Assembly: GCA_945957185.1 (NCBI GenBank)
Contig: CAMFKA010000007.1
Coordinates: 1-21,006, forward strand
Length of the DNA: 21,006 nucleotides
Reading direction: 5' to 3'
Origin: an uncultured Chlamydiaceae bacterium
Lineage (GTDB): Bacteria > Chlamydiota > Chlamydiia > Chlamydiales > Parachlamydiaceae
The notes beneath the pieces are model-generated. The model was not told the DNA's origin, ran no database searches, and was given only the letters and a program-made list of their open reading frames with translations. The position numbers and the translations under genes are program-made. Below are positions 10,101 through 17,500 of this stretch, in pieces; the stretch's first letter is position 1; every line of letters starts with the position of its first letter.

Positions 10101-11714
10101 TTGATGAATACACGGACACTCTACCCTCAGAAATTTACCGTTGGCGCTGACGTTCTGCAGGCAAGAAAAGCGAAAGCCATTGTCACTATCGGAGAAAAAA
10201 CATACCTCCGTGACCTTTTCCAAGCAGTGTGGAGGTTAAGACAGCTGCATGAAGATCAACGTGTGGTTTTTGCTGTTTCGTCGGAGATCAAAACGCTTAT
10301 CCTAAATGGAGAAGACCGCGATTTAGAGATGTTAGATATCTTAAAATTCTGCTTGAAGAATGAAGCGATCAAAGAAGCCGAAGACAACTTCCGTTCCGAA
10401 AAGAGTAAAATCCACGGCACCCTTAAACGAGAGCTTATGGCAGAGCTGTTTAATTTGATCGATAAGGGCTGTTCTATCGAAGCCGTTGCTGCTATTGCAG
10501 AAGTGCAAAATGAGTTATTCACAAGGATCAAAAAAGTTGACGAGTCATTCGAAAGAGATATCCGTGTGAAGACTAAGAAAAATCCGGGAGACATGATCGA
10601 GCTGAGCAAGAAATATGAAATCGAAAGATGCGCTACTGTGATAGAGTTTTTCAAAGAAAAAGGGTTTGATAGTGCCGTTAGAAGATTTGAGGCAATCAAG
10701 GCGAAGTTAGAAAAAAGACCTCTCCCTCCTGCAGACTGGATGCCGAATTTGGTTGATGAAAGTGCTGTAGAGAGCGGAGAGGTTGAAGTTGAGGCTCACA
10801 CAGAGCTGACTCTTGATTTGAACTTAAGGATAGAGACGCTTGACGAGACAGAAACCGAGGAAGTTGTTGAGCATCAGATCCCCATGGTTAGGACAGGACA
10901 CGGCTCTACTGGTGATGTATTTGCAGTTACCACAGATGAAATCGCGTATACAATTCAGAATTTACAGCTCTTCAATGATGCGGAGCTGAAAAAACTCCGA
11001 CTTGAGGGGTGGCTGAAAGAATTCAAATCTGAAGAGGAGCGGGAACACCTAAGAAGAATATGGTCTGATCCCAAATCAAAGATACCAGCGTGGTCACACC
11101 AATTACGACGGCTGTCCGATAGCATTAATATCTTTGATAACGAATTTTATTGCTCACAAGGCTTTGAAAGAAATCTCTTCACTTCAAATGACGGAACTCA
11201 AATCAAACCAAATGCGGTGTTTTACTCAACGCGGAAACCGATCACACAAATGCTTATAGCTAAAAACAAAGAGAATAAATTTTGTATGATTGTCCCCACA
11301 ACGCATGAGGCGCACGGAAACTGTAGAACATTCATCAATGTGGATGCAAAAGATATTTGTGAGGCTGTCCAAGTGGGAATTACCAATGGAGCACCGAACA
11401 TTATCTATAAAAGTGGAGAAAGCAGAGACGATACCATTCCATTTGAGGGAGATGACTTAAAGCAGTTTTATAAGTTCTATGTGCAAGCAAAGATCTTTAA
11501 TGGAGAGATCCACTTTCATACGGAAGAGGAGCGTGAAGCTCTTCGTAGTTGGATTCTACATACAGGTGTGACGAAATTTCGTTCTTATTTTGAATTCAAT
11601 ATTTTAGCTGCCAAAGCAAAACGCACAATCGATGCATACCCTGATAGTACATTATATAAATTGCTTAACGAGCTCGAGCAAAGCCAGAGCGTGGGTTCCT
11701 CATCCTCATCTTGA
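1173..11714 (+). CDS. Giant DUF3638/DUF3645-like ATPase (3513 aa)
   Basis: One uninterrupted frame encodes 3513 residues. I chose the ATG at 1173 because AGGAG lies 6 nt upstream. The GTG at 1140 has no comparable site. The N-terminus is serine/threonine-rich and the C-terminus ends in five serines. The C-terminal third carries SF2/SecA-like motifs: a P-loop QLPMGGGKS (about residues 2388-2396), a DEVD box (2534-2537), SGT (2847-2849) and WRLRQL (3020-3025). Their order and sequence resemble the DUF3638/DUF3645 module of giant eukaryotic proteins, where a MRxRQLGKGQ-type motif occupies the last position. The N-terminal two thirds are mostly helical and charged, with TPR-like patches near codons 1640-1680 and a small Cys cluster (940, 944, 949). 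An acidic linker lies near 3190-3235. Function is unknown. I infer a cytosolic or secreted nucleotide-driven remodeller. Assignment to the DUF family is from motif memory. Confidence 0.8.
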   Translation: MSGPIPFSSSSNMPASSSGEASTSTPHHQYEYVGKDKNGNDLNFTVEIPENVELEYGNTAYELDTFLRRIVSDCLGHLKNQTLAENILVRVSPDNDENTIVYHIVHGSQGEEHKIDRKTHDLTKAIKAFAEKKIEPLFRSYDYESIITPKNPKKKASIKINISTLTEASARKYEIDLELLTRRAVNRTIEMSKNNINKSSEITIEIDSQAIDVLHQSFSYRVKVDGTERVEKLPLSIEEKNNDAVLTQIVEKQIKIKKQTNVKSILKRFSRPSKEKAGFFGRMNVILHTFFMKVIQTFETLENLWEAITHQSAKKFDWDMRLLSSISGTVFGEEIPLKNSLKYMLKNLQKERKETTNQDLQKRISRAIAVIDDISTIQNSYFWENKSLKLIEKIKRWARDLDTNEKLLIPVGFLEGKGCNQMLLEVTKNESDDYTIALISSSDSMLQLFDHEFNMESGSQSLRREIEKVKLSELMARIPTFIELQTDPKFTNSSLPEIQRRSKEIFLSLLHFDNSIVLMGKPGESILRNQSRGHFNTMLSYVKGEYGDAQEAKRFELAARLNFFLDVFKTNKKAFKNRMFWETIRTTAYQLAHTIEENKELLGDTSTLQGKELMRIYQEVEKILETLELNPPSVTDLSTQRLPLLTGKMIASSEPPLPRLTQTELSLQGTVQVDPPMTLFDNDNAVQTVINWGQRAANLMKTNDWAAAAQEARAMTRMIPADFQWNNVSDSDFPQLINAFTLISEAIARGAFVKTEGRNEDLLCTALLSGYAFAAAIKKDPNNRNLYAALTNALAGFAELQKGRLLAYDELVIRQMREFLENYKGTRALPNTLLADEFVKLSQFTVMASGIQGSITVDLLRNLPTFDFTRSGNLIILDVDSGGRARESSFNPSAESRPIYKNVWNRSLDEPFTANLSLIAPQYAETVSNEITNRYVTEFCPLGCSGDDCENYNKAVKSTHRFYPLYMLHTYVDEYCPTLRSQKVLHRDEITDLLYTQQTNQNAKDLFFEKHGKTHGFQFAHGFNAEDRRMQVINTFNVFLKHPKFFKHADLRWHFETKIFNAEGFDQLLKPSEFREIKPFIISTFKRINNEIALASAVGDVETAAYLVYVMEELLSKISREITISNEDRLQLKNLLTFKSNEWFHKWSRDLMGREDKVGVDRQKVLYSLLLNNYYKNLCHPDQITRLKDPDHIEMIILAIGKLEFIQKQGHKIDPEVKNRYEALRTAIAPNIIDLVRSDAGTGFVNRLLLILNPTIAQMNLDWELKELPVFSAVDKDDNVYECDIYTGVVYTGSRVAGELPEKVQEDELLQKLFGEGVRGAWNVKHTSGPVDGKRIVSYTNRNYPNQRIVLKYEVDPTGKVTNVVPEIFVEKKIIQLKGKKEWFNYVAFEAQKQLLAGLPITAKDLPPQVAAAIRDCHCYVDRRKRYIYAIDPESNTPYAVMKLQIDPVNNTTNILEVQLLAEKSSLLFASWDVLDNFTNIEKPNFIQVLGKNGKPERVHYLRFELSSSGAPLEYIITAEGPLSVSFPGYILADKGERPGKTGGGQSALPLPDLFDNYQLLRKNGEEKVLIPLQPYVQHRSVTGEYLPRTSTVVSDKFTKNLLYEYSIDRETNRLSAKSGDAYAYLAYTCMAHRDYSTALFYLNKARVSGGYNSNYDKIFEAIDRWKDTSDNGAVMKLHFALFKERILRDKEMQKIRAGKVSEAIGIDAGRVTRLAAIAEFYDKYVKNLHSRQIGQKGSDPYLDLTTDQESSVIRCVKELIENFGDRMPHVDIPHRIRAQEVQSLPITMQQDVELFAGISKGSIDLWAAAEKGQAVPELTLGSGLWIIKNFHHVFDQLLTLDTDSEEFRALSHNVRLVKSGLQNVTTEENATINAAQFYLMRLITIRLQNSNKVQDLNASLVLSDGKLPGMEGSLFSFQKKSQIQRATILFEIFFKKEFTVSSEKAKIAAQTMLAWVDGVTEAVGRTDIDDGVIKEAQKLERTAMTKWQTKRMANHILAFVTKFQEKETNLKSHGANVKEDFSKVFERFILKELFGSDGAKSLIKLNQILKDLKNVRVPTPIQTLETPKLRIVEPTMPYSAMYGYLLTRDRNTVSLDEITKLEVDIESAPEAFPEPLIVTNPNDFIPILQQNTINDLKSHFTESNLPAPVIDEAIFDQLEASPIGTLQRAGREHRADMKAYLSTVNTKGYTATKGAAEQVLEKIDAEFKQNERDKEEIKDRLLQFVDQFNETLGAVKMRRLLGKESKLTVEHLLGLWRRGEITADWDENPLKNYASKRIPQNELDQLDSLMIDYTILKTKSDHLSRIKSTTQQYIQTCGQKAESRGDRNLAKTLVEMIEAKRSYSLDLQKCPDLRDVLYMEHCLSIATRPQQLQIYREMLADPCAVRQLPMGGGKSKVLLPLLAHRKTTGKNLVLLMLPDSLYETNAKDLDNTNRELFGQEMFRFEFGRNSSRSEQSLLQTYRELLKVVKNRGYAVTTKGSMLSFRNSFADLLTKLHKAQELGHHAQTEILFRELKVMSKINKLFYEHTDVIADEVDACLDVRKEVNFSVGENSAVDRIKTEVGCDIMDLILESKAGSLLHELKEALDKNKQATITLEHRQEFLKEIIRIYYDKNSQLLSDNGLERDAFIDYINNSPSNDVVKERLTALKDSDSDLYKKISALKSFMDRGFSTTFGSVCNVNYGRDPVSGTKTIPYKGGDDPAIGSEFDDDIEKIAFTLQDYAQNGVSINQVYSVIADMHQRAVSELRSQGMSKGLNVNDTQAGKDFDAFIKKIDPTGQKLGEYVSLSLISTPARIKALTVAINNDAVSRAAFCRNYIINGIKEYNQQIHSTSTDVPDMVHNFGGFSGTPYNLHTYHDKIHAEKNAGVDGRTWALLLQNDHIRNTPIVSFDFDSKNPIQSLNQGTGFTANFQAMIDTGAYLKGVSSKQYIDACLEESQNRGLHVEAGIYFNDAGLLVKQMEKGGKAFAIETAPTTDLMNTRTLYPQKFTVGADVLQARKAKAIVTIGEKTYLRDLFQAVWRLRQLHEDQRVVFAVSSEIKTLILNGEDRDLEMLDILKFCLKNEAIKEAEDNFRSEKSKIHGTLKRELMAELFNLIDKGCSIEAVAAIAEVQNELFTRIKKVDESFERDIRVKTKKNPGDMIELSKKYEIERCATVIEFFKEKGFDSAVRRFEAIKAKLEKRPLPPADWMPNLVDESAVESGEVEVEAHTELTLDLNLRIETLDETETEEVVEHQIPMVRTGHGSTGDVFAVTTDEIAYTIQNLQLFNDAELKKLRLEGWLKEFKSEEEREHLRRIWSDPKSKIPAWSHQLRRLSDSINIFDNEFYCSQGFERNLFTSNDGTQIKPNAVFYSTRKPITQMLIAKNKENKFCMIVPTTHEAHGNCRTFINVDAKDICEAVQVGITNGAPNIIYKSGESRDDTIPFEGDDLKQFYKFYVQAKIFNGEIHFHTEEEREALRSWILHTGVTKFRSYFEFNILAAKAKRTIDAYPDSTLYKLLNELEQSQSVGSSSSS

Positions 11715-11719
11715 TGAGG
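11698..11719. terminator. Short palindrome at the end of the giant gene
   Basis: CCTCATC (11698-11704 or 11704-11710) can pair with GATGAGG (11713-11719) across the stop codon of the giant gene. It lies in the short gap between two convergent genes, where a bidirectional terminator would be expected. It lacks a T-run on either side and the stem is short, so support is weak. Confidence 0.2.
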
Positions 11720-11757
11720 CGTTACATTAATAAAGAGGTGTATGGAATCGCAATGTG

Positions 11758-13506
11758 TTATTGTTCAAGCCCTGGTGAGAATTGTTGGTCTTTTTGCTTA
11801 AAAATAAACTCAATGACCGTATTGAAGTCGTGCATTGTTATAGATCTTCCGGATTGTGTCCTAACAGCATTTTGAGTGAAGTGGTCAGTTCGAATAGTCT
11901 CCATAAAAGCCAAATTGGCAGTTCTTTGCACAGTTGCTCGAATATCAGCGCCTGAAAAACCTTCGGTTAGTTTGGCAAGCTCTTGAGATAGACAACTAAT
12001 GGATTTATTTAATCTGGATTGATTGATAAAAGAGAGATGCAATTCAAAAATTTGAACACGCTGTTCTGTATCGGGTAGAGGAACTTGAATCAAGCTTCCT
12101 AAACGACCTGGACGTATCGCTGCACTATCTAGGTGTTCAACGAAATTGGTTATTCCTATAACGAAAATGTTTTTAGGGGATCGTATGCCATCCAATTCAG
12201 TCAGAAATTGTGTAACTTGGGTGCGCTCCCAAGAGTTTTTTGCTTGCTGTCGAGTGCTAAGAATAGCATCAATTTCATCGATGATAATCACATAAAGTTG
12301 ATTTTGATTTTTTCGTGCAGGCTTGAACAGGTCACGAATTCTAGCCTCGGTGTTACCTACCCACTTGTCCAATAGATTTGAGCCAGAAGTAACCGTAATG
12401 CGTTCCTCAGAACAACCAAAATAGCTTGCGATAGCTTGAGCCATAACGGTTTTTCCTGTTCCTGGCGGTCCGTGTAGGATCATCCCTCGTTCAGGTACTA
12501 TGCTGAGTTCGTGGACTAGGGGAGCATACTCAGGACTGTATGCCGCAGCTACTGGTAAAACAACTTCATTGAGACCTTCGGGAATTCCGGCTATGCAACA
12601 CGATCTAAAGTGGGTATCTAAAGATATTTTATTGGTAAATGGAGATGCTGGTATATCGCACTTGGATTTTTTTTGTGGTTCCTGAGGAGACGTTATAGCG
12701 TCGGACTGTTTAGGTAAATGAACTACGTTAAATTTTGGAGGTTGACGCTTAAGTGCATTAAACGAGAGTTTTTCGGTGGCGGAGGAGTATAAGTTCAAGT
12801 CATCAGTGAACCATTTAAGATTATCCAGGATATTCTCATATAACTTTTGTGCTTCTTCAGATGAGTTTGGTGCGCATTCTTCAATCATTGCAACGGTGAG
12901 ACTTCTCACAAAGGTACGCGACATTAGACGATCATAAAGTGATGTAACCTGAAATTTAAATGTATCGAGAACTTCATCTGTATCGTTCGCATTTAAAGAG
13001 ACTGAGGGCAACACGAAAATTTTAGCTTGGCGGATTAATTTCTGTAAGTTTTTCATTACCGTGCGTTTAGTCTTGATCAGCGCGACGACCTCAGCAATAT
13101 CATCTAACACCTGATTAAAGATGTCATCCCATTCTGGACGAAAAATAAGAGACCCGCAAAGACCAACAGTGAGTTGGATTTTTAAGCGTTGAAGCGATTC
13201 CACTTTGCTATAGGCTGCTGTTTCAAGTTGCGTTGCATACGAAGAGACAAGGTCCGCAGCGATCGCTTTGATGATTTTTATATCGGAGAGCATTTCTACA
13301 ATGCTATTTGCCAATTGATGAAAAACTACAATAGGAGGCTCAGAATCACAAAAAGATTTACTCACGTTAATGGTATCAGTTGAACTCAAAAGAATTGTCC
13401 TCCATAGTCTCTGGATTGTTCGTTTGGAAAGAGATGATATAACAACGTAAATGTTGAAGCAAGAGTGAATTCTTGGAATCTTAGGATTGGATTTTTTCAA
13501 TTGCAT
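11758..13506 (-). CDS. AAA+ ATPase with one NSF/p97-type AAA module (582 aa)
   Basis: Residues 1 to about 300 are mostly helical with no recognised domain. Residues 305-575 form a canonical AAA module: Walker A GPPGTGKT (346-353), pore-loop-like KWVG (381-384), Walker B IIIDEID (407-413), sensor-1 Asn454, arginine fingers Arg465/Arg468 in the second region of homology, and a GFSGADI helix (516-522). The wording around these motifs is closest to NSF/p97-type D1 domains. Such proteins form hexamers that unfold or disassemble protein complexes. Only one AAA domain is present and the N-terminus is not the NSF N-domain, so the substrate is unknown. The gene converges with the giant ATPase gene (43-bp gap) and diverges from cas1 (85-bp gap). 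The ATG at 13506 lacks a clear Shine-Dalgarno sequence, so the true start could be internal, for example Met72. Confidence 0.85.
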   Translation of the reverse strand: MQLKKSNPKIPRIHSCFNIYVVISSLSKRTIQRLWRTILLSSTDTINVSKSFCDSEPPIVVFHQLANSIVEMLSDIKIIKAIAADLVSSYATQLETAAYSKVESLQRLKIQLTVGLCGSLIFRPEWDDIFNQVLDDIAEVVALIKTKRTVMKNLQKLIRQAKIFVLPSVSLNANDTDEVLDTFKFQVTSLYDRLMSRTFVRSLTVAMIEECAPNSSEEAQKLYENILDNLKWFTDDLNLYSSATEKLSFNALKRQPPKFNVVHLPKQSDAITSPQEPQKKSKCDIPASPFTNKISLDTHFRSCCIAGIPEGLNEVVLPVAAAYSPEYAPLVHELSIVPERGMILHGPPGTGKTVMAQAIASYFGCSEERITVTSGSNLLDKWVGNTEARIRDLFKPARKNQNQLYVIIIDEIDAILSTRQQAKNSWERTQVTQFLTELDGIRSPKNIFVIGITNFVEHLDSAAIRPGRLGSLIQVPLPDTEQRVQIFELHLSFINQSRLNKSISCLSQELAKLTEGFSGADIRATVQRTANLAFMETIRTDHFTQNAVRTQSGRSITMHDFNTVIEFIFKQKDQQFSPGLEQ

Positions 13507-13529
13507 TAACGTAACAGGAGCATTTCTGG

Positions 13530-13558
13530 TTGCTGTGTAATGTGTTGGTGTTTATAAT
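13530..13558 (+). promoter_or_regulatory. Promoter of the cas operon
   Basis: TTGCTG (13530-13535) and a perfect TATAAT (13553-13558) are 17 nt apart, in the 85-bp divergent gap. Transcription would begin near 13565, leaving a leader of about 27 nt that contains AGAGGT (13577-13582) as the likely ribosome binding site for cas1. No clear opposite-strand promoter for the AAA gene was found in the same gap. Confidence 0.6.
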
Positions 13559-13591
13559 TCTATCGTTATAAAATTCAGAGGTTTAGGTGAG

Positions 13592-14557
13592 ATGAAACAA
13601 ATAGTAGCATCGGATTTAAAAACGATTTTACACTCGAAACGCGCAAATATTTATTATCTTGAGCATTGTCGTCTATTAGTCAATGGTGGACGCGTTGAAT
13701 ATGTTACAGACGAAGGTAGTCGATCGATGTATTGGAACATTCCGATCGCGAACACAACTACAATTCTTCTTGGCACAGGAACTTCTGTTACACAAGCAGC
13801 TATGAGAGAGCTTTCAAAGGCCGGAGTTATGGTTGGTTTTTGCGGAGGAGGCGGGACACCTCTTTATAGCAGTACTGAAGGTGATTTGGAAATCCTTTGG
13901 ATCTCTCCTCAGAGTGAATATCGACCAACTGAATACTTACAATCATGGTTTCATCTTTGGCTCTGTGATGCGAAACGTTTGAATGCGGCGAAGAGACTTT
14001 TACAGCTGCGAATTGACTTCATACAAAAATCGTGGAGTAGAAAGCGAGGGATATTTAACGAAAATTTTTCTTTTGAAACGTCATTGTTAGCAACCATCTT
14101 AGAGCAATATAAACTTCACATACAATCCGCAAGCACAATTATGGAGATCTTTTCGGTTGAGGCTCGATTTACAAAGCAATTGTATAAGATGGTGTGTGAA
14201 TCAGTAAAATACTCTTCATTTACACGCGTAAAACAAGGTCAAGGGATTGATCCTGCCAATAAAAACTTGGATTATGGAAACTATCTCGCTTATGGACTGG
14301 GAGCCACCGCCACTTGGGTGCTTGGGCTTCCTCATGGGCTTTCTATATTGCATGGTAAAACTAGACGCGGTGGATTGGTATTCGATGCCGCAGATCTCAT
14401 AAAAGACGCTTTAGTGCTGCCACAAGCATTTATTTCCGCGGTCAGCGGTCATAGTGATCAAGAATTTAGAGCGAGCTGCATTCGCAATTTTTTGAATGGC
14501 GAAGCGCTAGATTACATTATCGACAGTTTGAAAGAAATCGCACAACATCAGGATTAA
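13592..14557 (+). CDS. cas1: CRISPR-associated endonuclease Cas1, subtype I-F
   Basis: At 321 residues this is the normal length for Cas1f. Cas1 is a metal-dependent integrase which, with Cas2 (here fused to Cas3), inserts new spacers at the leader end of the CRISPR array. The N-terminal beta domain is followed by an all-helical catalytic domain. The expected metal ligands are present at Glu190 (SVEARF), His254 (LPHGLSILHGK), Asp265 and Asp268 (FDAADLIKD). As I recall, these are the positions of the catalytic residues in Pseudomonas aeruginosa Cas1. The glycine-rich FCGGGGTPLY segment (residues 83-92) is also typical. This is the first gene of the operon, with its own promoter upstream, and only 4 nt separate its stop from the cas2-3 start. 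No sign of inactivation is visible. Confidence 0.97.
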   Translation: MKQIVASDLKTILHSKRANIYYLEHCRLLVNGGRVEYVTDEGSRSMYWNIPIANTTTILLGTGTSVTQAAMRELSKAGVMVGFCGGGGTPLYSSTEGDLEILWISPQSEYRPTEYLQSWFHLWLCDAKRLNAAKRLLQLRIDFIQKSWSRKRGIFNENFSFETSLLATILEQYKLHIQSASTIMEIFSVEARFTKQLYKMVCESVKYSSFTRVKQGQGIDPANKNLDYGNYLAYGLGATATWVLGLPHGLSILHGKTRRGGLVFDAADLIKDALVLPQAFISAVSGHSDQEFRASCIRNFLNGEALDYIIDSLKEIAQHQD

Positions 14558-14561
14558 ACGT

Positions 14562-17500
14562 ATGAGAGTCTTATTTGTTTCTCAATGTACAAAAAATGCA
14601 ATCGCGGAAACCCGACGAATTATCGATCAGTTTGCGGAGAGAAAAGGTGATTCTGTATGGGAGACAAGCATAACGGAACAAGGTTTAGAAACCGTTAGAA
14701 AATTATTAAAATCTACCGCGCGCAGAAATACCGCAGTTTCGTGTCATCTCTTTAAAGGACGTTTACAGACTGAGCTGCTCTGGATTGTAGGAAATCCTCG
14801 AAAGTTTAATAGGGAAGGGAATGTTCCTACAAATATCACAACTAGGGATATCTTGAGAGAAGGTGATGAAAATAATTGGTGTACAGGGGAAGCAATTGGC
14901 ATTTTAGCCGCACTTGCTGGATTGTTTCACGACTTTGGAAAAGCCAACATCCTCTTTCAAAACAAATTAAGGAAGAAGAAACAAAAAAGCTACGAACCGT
15001 TTCGTCACGAATGGGTTTCGCTGCAATTATTTAAGCAATTTGTAGGAGGATCGAGCGATCAGGAGTGGTTAGAAAGACTTTTAAATATTACACCAAAAGA
15101 AGAAATACCCTCTTTAAAAGAATTTCCGAACATGATTCCAGCACTTAAAATAAATCCCTTAAAAGATTTGCGTGGCATTGCAAGATTTGTTGGATGGTTA
15201 ATTCTGTCGCATCATCGAATGCCTGTTTATGACAAGAACGGATCTGATGATCCACCGAGATTGGACGGCGATATTGATAGATGGATGTTAGGTAAAAGAT
15301 TTTGCGCTTCATGGAATTCAACAAGATGTGATGATGCAGAATGGAGCGAAAAAGATAATAAGCATGTGTGGTTATTTCCGGAAGGAACCCCCATAAAAAG
15401 CAAGTCGTGGTGTATTGCGGCAAAAAGAATTGCGACACATGCATTACATTCGCATCACCTTTTAAACCGAGATTGGTTTAAAGATCGTTTTAGTATGCAT
15501 CTTGCGCGTATGTCATTGATGTTATCCGATCACATTTATTCGGCTGGTACAGTTCACGCTGAATATCAGGATCCTGGTTATCCCGCTTACGCTAACACAA
15601 CTCCAGATAAGAAGTTAAAACAAAAACTTGATGAACATAACATTGGTGTGGCTCGTCAAGCTTATTTTATTGCGAAAAGCATTCCTAAACTCCGAGAAAC
15701 TTTACCTTTTATTACAAGAGATAAGCATTTTAAAAAACGCAGCGCTGATGTTCGATTTGGATGGCAAAATCGAGCTTTTGATCTCGCTACAAGCATTAAA
15801 TATGAGACCGAAGATAACGGTTTTTTTGGACTAAATTTAGCTTCGACCGGGTGTGGAAAAACATTAGCAAATGCTCGAATTATGTATGGGCTTTCTGATG
15901 AAAAGAAGGGGTGTCGATTCAGTATTGCATTAGGATTACGAGTTTTGACCTTACAAACTGGCGAATCTTTAAGAGAAAAATTGTTTCTTAAGAATGATGA
16001 ATTGGCTGTCGTTATAGGTTCTAAAGCAGTTCAAGAGCTACATGAACATAAGAATAAAAGTGCTCTTAAACCGAATCAGGCGAACGACGCCGCATCTGCG
16101 CACTATGATGAAGAGTTGTGTGGGAGCGAATCGCTTGCAGGATTGACCGATGATGATCATGTTGTTCACTATGATGGAAATTTGGATGATGGGCGTTTAA
16201 AACGATGGTTTAAATCGGCTCCTGAACAACATAAACTTGTGTCCGCTCCAATTCTAGTTAGCACAATAGATCATCTTATTTCCGCAACAGAGGGATGTAG
16301 AGGGGGTAAACAAATAGCTCCAATATTGCGGTTATTGACTTCCGACCTTGTTTTAGACGAACCAGATGATTTTGATGTTGCCGATCTTCCGGCGTTGTGT
16401 CGTTTGGTAAACTTTGCGGGGGTCTTTGGATCTCGGGTTCTCTTATCTTCAGCGACACTTCCACCGGCTTTAGTTAAAGCTCTCTTCGAAGCGTACGCTG
16501 CAGGAAGAAAATCTTATAATGAAATTTGCGGAAAGACAAACAATGCAGCTGCAATTACCTGTGCGTGGTTTGATGAGTTCGAAGTAGCTTCAAGCACCCA
16601 CCAAAATGCTGATTCATATATCAATTCCCATTGTGAGTTTGTCGATAAGCGAATTGCCCAGCTGGAACAATTACCCGTTTTGAGACGAGGAAAACTGGTT
16701 TCCGTGGGTGCAAGAACTACTAACCCAGAAGATGCAAAAAAATCGTTTTCTAATGCCATAAAACAATCCATGTATCAATTGCATGATAATCACCATCAGA
16801 TCCATCCAAATTCAGGGAAAAAGGTTTCTATCGGTCTTGTTCGCATGGCCAACATTGATCCTATGGTTTCTGTTGTTAAAATGTTTCTCAAGGAAGAAGC
16901 CAAAAAGGATTACTGTATTCATTTTTGCGTCTATCACTCAAGATTTCCGATGTTGATAAGATCCAAAATTGAAGAGGTTTTGGATGCGACATTATCAAGA
17001 CAAGATCCTAATAAGCTCTGGGAGGTGCCCGAAATTGAATCGGCACTTACTGAGAAGGCGGAGACGAATCACATTTTCGTGGTTTTTGCGACTTCTGTGG
17101 CTGAAGTTGGTCGAGATCATGATTACGATTGGGCTATTGCGGAACCTAGTTCTATGCGTTCCATTATACAGCTAGCCGGTCGTGTTCAGCGACACCGAAA
17201 GGTTCCTCCATCCGAGTCCAATATAGTAATCCTTCAAAACAATCTAAAAGGGTTAAAAGGATCAGATTTAGCATACACACGACCTGGGTTTGAATCTAAA
17301 GATTTCAGTTTAATTGAAAAGGACCTTTCAGTTAGTCTTCAGCCCTTCCAATACGAAAAAATAACTTCGATACCACGTCTACAATCAACCGATCAAGTAA
17401 ATTTTTCAGAAAATTTAGTGGCTCTCGAACATAAGCGCCTTAAGGCGGTTTTACAAGGGATTAGTCCAAATAAATTCTATGCAGGGATGTGGTGGAAATA

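Noticed and set aside
10256..10699. 147-codon open frame on the minus strand
   Set aside because: It is wholly antisense to the conserved ATPase region of the giant gene, with no ribosome binding site or recognisable product. The 125- and 116-codon minus frames at 9531-9908 and 9159-9509 were rejected for the same reason.
14562..14850. Separate cas2 gene
   Set aside because: The Cas2-like domain is in one uninterrupted frame with Cas3, as is normal for subtype I-F.
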